64,000 bases of DNA from positions 3,410,001 through 3,474,000 of the forward strand of contig NZ_CP097128.1 of NCBI RefSeq assembly GCF_023330685.1, written 5' to 3'. Source of the stretch: Conexibacter sp. DBS9H8. GTDB taxonomy: Bacteria > Actinomycetota > Thermoleophilia > Solirubrobacterales > Solirubrobacteraceae. The first letter of the stretch is position 1. The number at the start of each line of letters is the position of its first letter. Below, piece by piece: positions 62,552 through 64,000 of the stretch. The notes beneath the pieces are model-generated. The model did no database searches. It was not told the origin of the DNA and worked only from the letters and a program-made list of their open reading frames with translations. The position numbers and the translations under genes are program-made.

Positions 62552-64000
62552 GTGATTGATTCATCCGAGCCGACGGCTGTCGGAAGGAAAGATGACGCCG
62601 GGACTCAGCCCAGCGGCTGCTCGCGTGCCCCCTCCACAAGCAGGTCGCCGCCGGTAGGCGCTCCGGCGACCAAATCGCTCGTGTTCGTACTGATGGCGGT
62701 GACCATGGTCGTGGGAATCGTCAGCAGCCTGGGTGCTCCGCTGCTGCCCCAAATCGCTCGGACGATGGCGATATCGCTCGACAGTGCGCAGTGGTCCCTG
62801 ACCGTCGCGCTCCTGGCGGGCGCCGTGTCGGCACCCACCCTCGGCCGTCTTGGCGATGGTCGCTACCGCCGTGAGGCGATCGTCGGCGAGCTGCTGATCG
62901 TGTGTGTCGGCAGCGTCATCGCGGGCTTTGCCACATCACTGCCCGTTCTCATCGTCGGGCGGACCCTGCAGGGCACCGGCCTTGGGCTCGCCCCGGTCGC
63001 AATGGCTGCCGCCCGGGCCCATCTGCCCGCTGCACGCTCACGCGACGTCATTGCGACCTTGTCCGTGATGGCAGCTGCCGGCGTCGGGGCCGGGTATCCG
63101 ATCAGCGGCCTGATCGCGGACGACGTCAGCCTGCACGCCGCGTTCTTCTTCGGTGGCGTCCTGAGCGGTGCCGTGGCCATTGCAGCGATCTTGACGGTGC
63201 CATCGAACCGCCACAGCGAGCCGATCCCGCTTGATGTGCGCGGGGTCATCACGGTCGCGACCGGGTTGACCGCGTTGCTGATTGGCATCGCCCAAGGGCA
63301 GAGCTGGGGCTGGTCGTCCACGCGCACGCTGAGCGCTCTGGCTGTCGCTGTCGTGGTGCTCGGAATATGGGTCTTCACCCAGCTCCATCGCGACCAGCCG
63401 CTCGTGGACCTCAGGCAGTTCCGTCACCACGCTGTGCTCAGCGCCAACGCCGCCGCGCTCACCCTAGGGGTGACGCTCTACATGTACTTCACCATCATCA
63501 CCGAGTTCATCCAGGCGCCCGCGAGTGCCGGCTACGGCTTTGGCGCATCAACGCTGGTTGCGGGGCTCGTCCTCGTTCCGTTCTCGATCATCAGCCTCCT
63601 GGCCAGCCGGTTCACTAGCCGGGTGACCGTACGTTTCGGCGCGAGCTGGGTCTTGTTCGTCGGGGCGATACTGACGGCCGCTTCAGGGGCGTTCTTCGCC
63701 CTCGCTCACGGTGCGCTCTGGGAGGCCTTCGTTGCGACGGCGATCCTCGGTGTCGCCTACGGGTTCAGCTTTGCTGCGATTCCCGGGATCGTCACCCAGG
63801 CGGTCCCAGAACGCGACACCGGCAGCGCAATGGGGCTCTATCAGGTCATCCGGTCAATCGGGTTCTCGGTCGGCAGCGCCCTGACGGCGTCAATTCTCGC
63901 GGGTTACATCGCCTCACCGGGTCATCTGCCGACGCGCCACGGTTACATTGTGGCGCTCTGGATCGGAAGCTCGGTCGCCGTGGCTGCATCGATCATCACC
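62552..64000 (+). CDS. MFS transporter, DHA2-like (partial at window end)
   Basis: 483 codons are open to the last base. After a polar 40-residue N-terminus, typical MFS features follow: ARTMAISLDSAQWSLTVALL, GRLGDGRYRRE (loop 2-3 motif), VGRTLQGTGLGLAPVA (helix 4) and AIPGIVTQAVPERDTGSAMG. About 13-14 helices are expected, as in drug:H+ antiporters. The GTG at 62552 is 15 nt after the CxxC gene, so it likely exports or imports the operon's substrate. No strong ribosome site seen. Confidence 0.85.
   Translation, partial: MIDSSEPTAVGRKDDAGTQPSGCSRAPSTSRSPPVGAPATKSLVFVLMAVTMVVGIVSSLGAPLLPQIARTMAISLDSAQWSLTVALLAGAVSAPTLGRLGDGRYRREAIVGELLIVCVGSVIAGFATSLPVLIVGRTLQGTGLGLAPVAMAAARAHLPAARSRDVIATLSVMAAAGVGAGYPISGLIADDVSLHAAFFFGGVLSGAVAIAAILTVPSNRHSEPIPLDVRGVITVATGLTALLIGIAQGQSWGWSSTRTLSALAVAVVVLGIWVFTQLHRDQPLVDLRQFRHHAVLSANAAALTLGVTLYMYFTIITEFIQAPASAGYGFGASTLVAGLVLVPFSIISLLASRFTSRVTVRFGASWVLFVGAILTAASGAFFALAHGALWEAFVATAILGVAYGFSFAAIPGIVTQAVPERDTGSAMGLYQVIRSIGFSVGSALTASILAGYIASPGHLPTRHGYIVALWIGSSVAVAASIIT

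Overview
The window is GC-rich (about 70 %) and densely coded, with short intergenic gaps, frequent ATGA/GTGA gene overlaps and many GTG starts. Several starts sit 6-8 nt behind a TANNNT -10 element with no Shine-Dalgarno, which suggests leaderless mRNAs. Together with OmpR-type GlnR logic, BioQ-type biotin control, a WS/DGAT acyltransferase, an FprB-like reductase and many acyl-CoA dehydrogenases, this points to Actinomycetota. Thermoleophilia/Solirubrobacterales fits best, but that rank is inference.

0-13 kb: tail of a GntR/UTRA regulator, an alkyltransferase-like protein, a Tat-type exported protein, a TDT (TehA/Mae1) transporter, an ECF sigma/RskA anti-sigma pair, a BtrH_N protein coupled to a transglutaminase-like protein, unknown membrane and helical proteins, a PAP2 phosphatase and a flavin-reductase-domain protein. 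10-19 kb: lipid enzymes (DmdC-like acyl-CoA dehydrogenase, acetoacetate-decarboxylase-fold protein, acyl-CoA oxidase, enoyl-CoA hydratase, WS/DGAT, SRPBCC).

19-30.3 kb: a complete nitrate assimilation island. NarK transporter, TrpD2-like protein, GlnR-like regulator and a glutamine synthetase lie on the minus strand; a NasC-NasB fused nitrate reductase, NirB and NirD lie on the plus strand. Six half-sites at exact 11-bp spacing precede narK and match a GlnR-box array.

30-45 kb: an HMG-CoA-reductase family enzyme, a lysozyme-like exported protein, a sedolisin protease, a kinase plus acyl-CoA dehydrogenase pair resembling a split ACAD10/11, a TetR regulator with a divergent acyl-CoA dehydrogenase, then two tandem AurF-type diiron oxygenases with near-identical upstream elements, an FprB-like ferredoxin reductase and a Baeyer-Villiger-type monooxygenase. 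45-50 kb: etfB-etfA-membrane Fe-S reductase, feeding acyl-CoA dehydrogenase electrons to quinone.

50-54.6 kb: bioQ divergent from a bioB-A-F-D operon, with a perfect palindrome covering the bioB -10 and start codon. 54.7-57 kb: a decayed polyhydroxyalkanoate locus. A reductase gene is interrupted by an IS1182-family element (55026-56551, 4-bp target duplication) and is fused head-to-head with a phaZ remnant.

57-64 kb: a MarR regulator sits between two operons. Leftward are a Gfo/Idh oxidoreductase, a broken alpha-hydroxy-acid oxidase and an amidohydrolase. Rightward are a UGSC-family protein (Cys in place of Sec), its partner, a NifU-like CxxC protein and an MFS transporter cut by the window end. 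This last module is the best candidate for an uncharacterised system.
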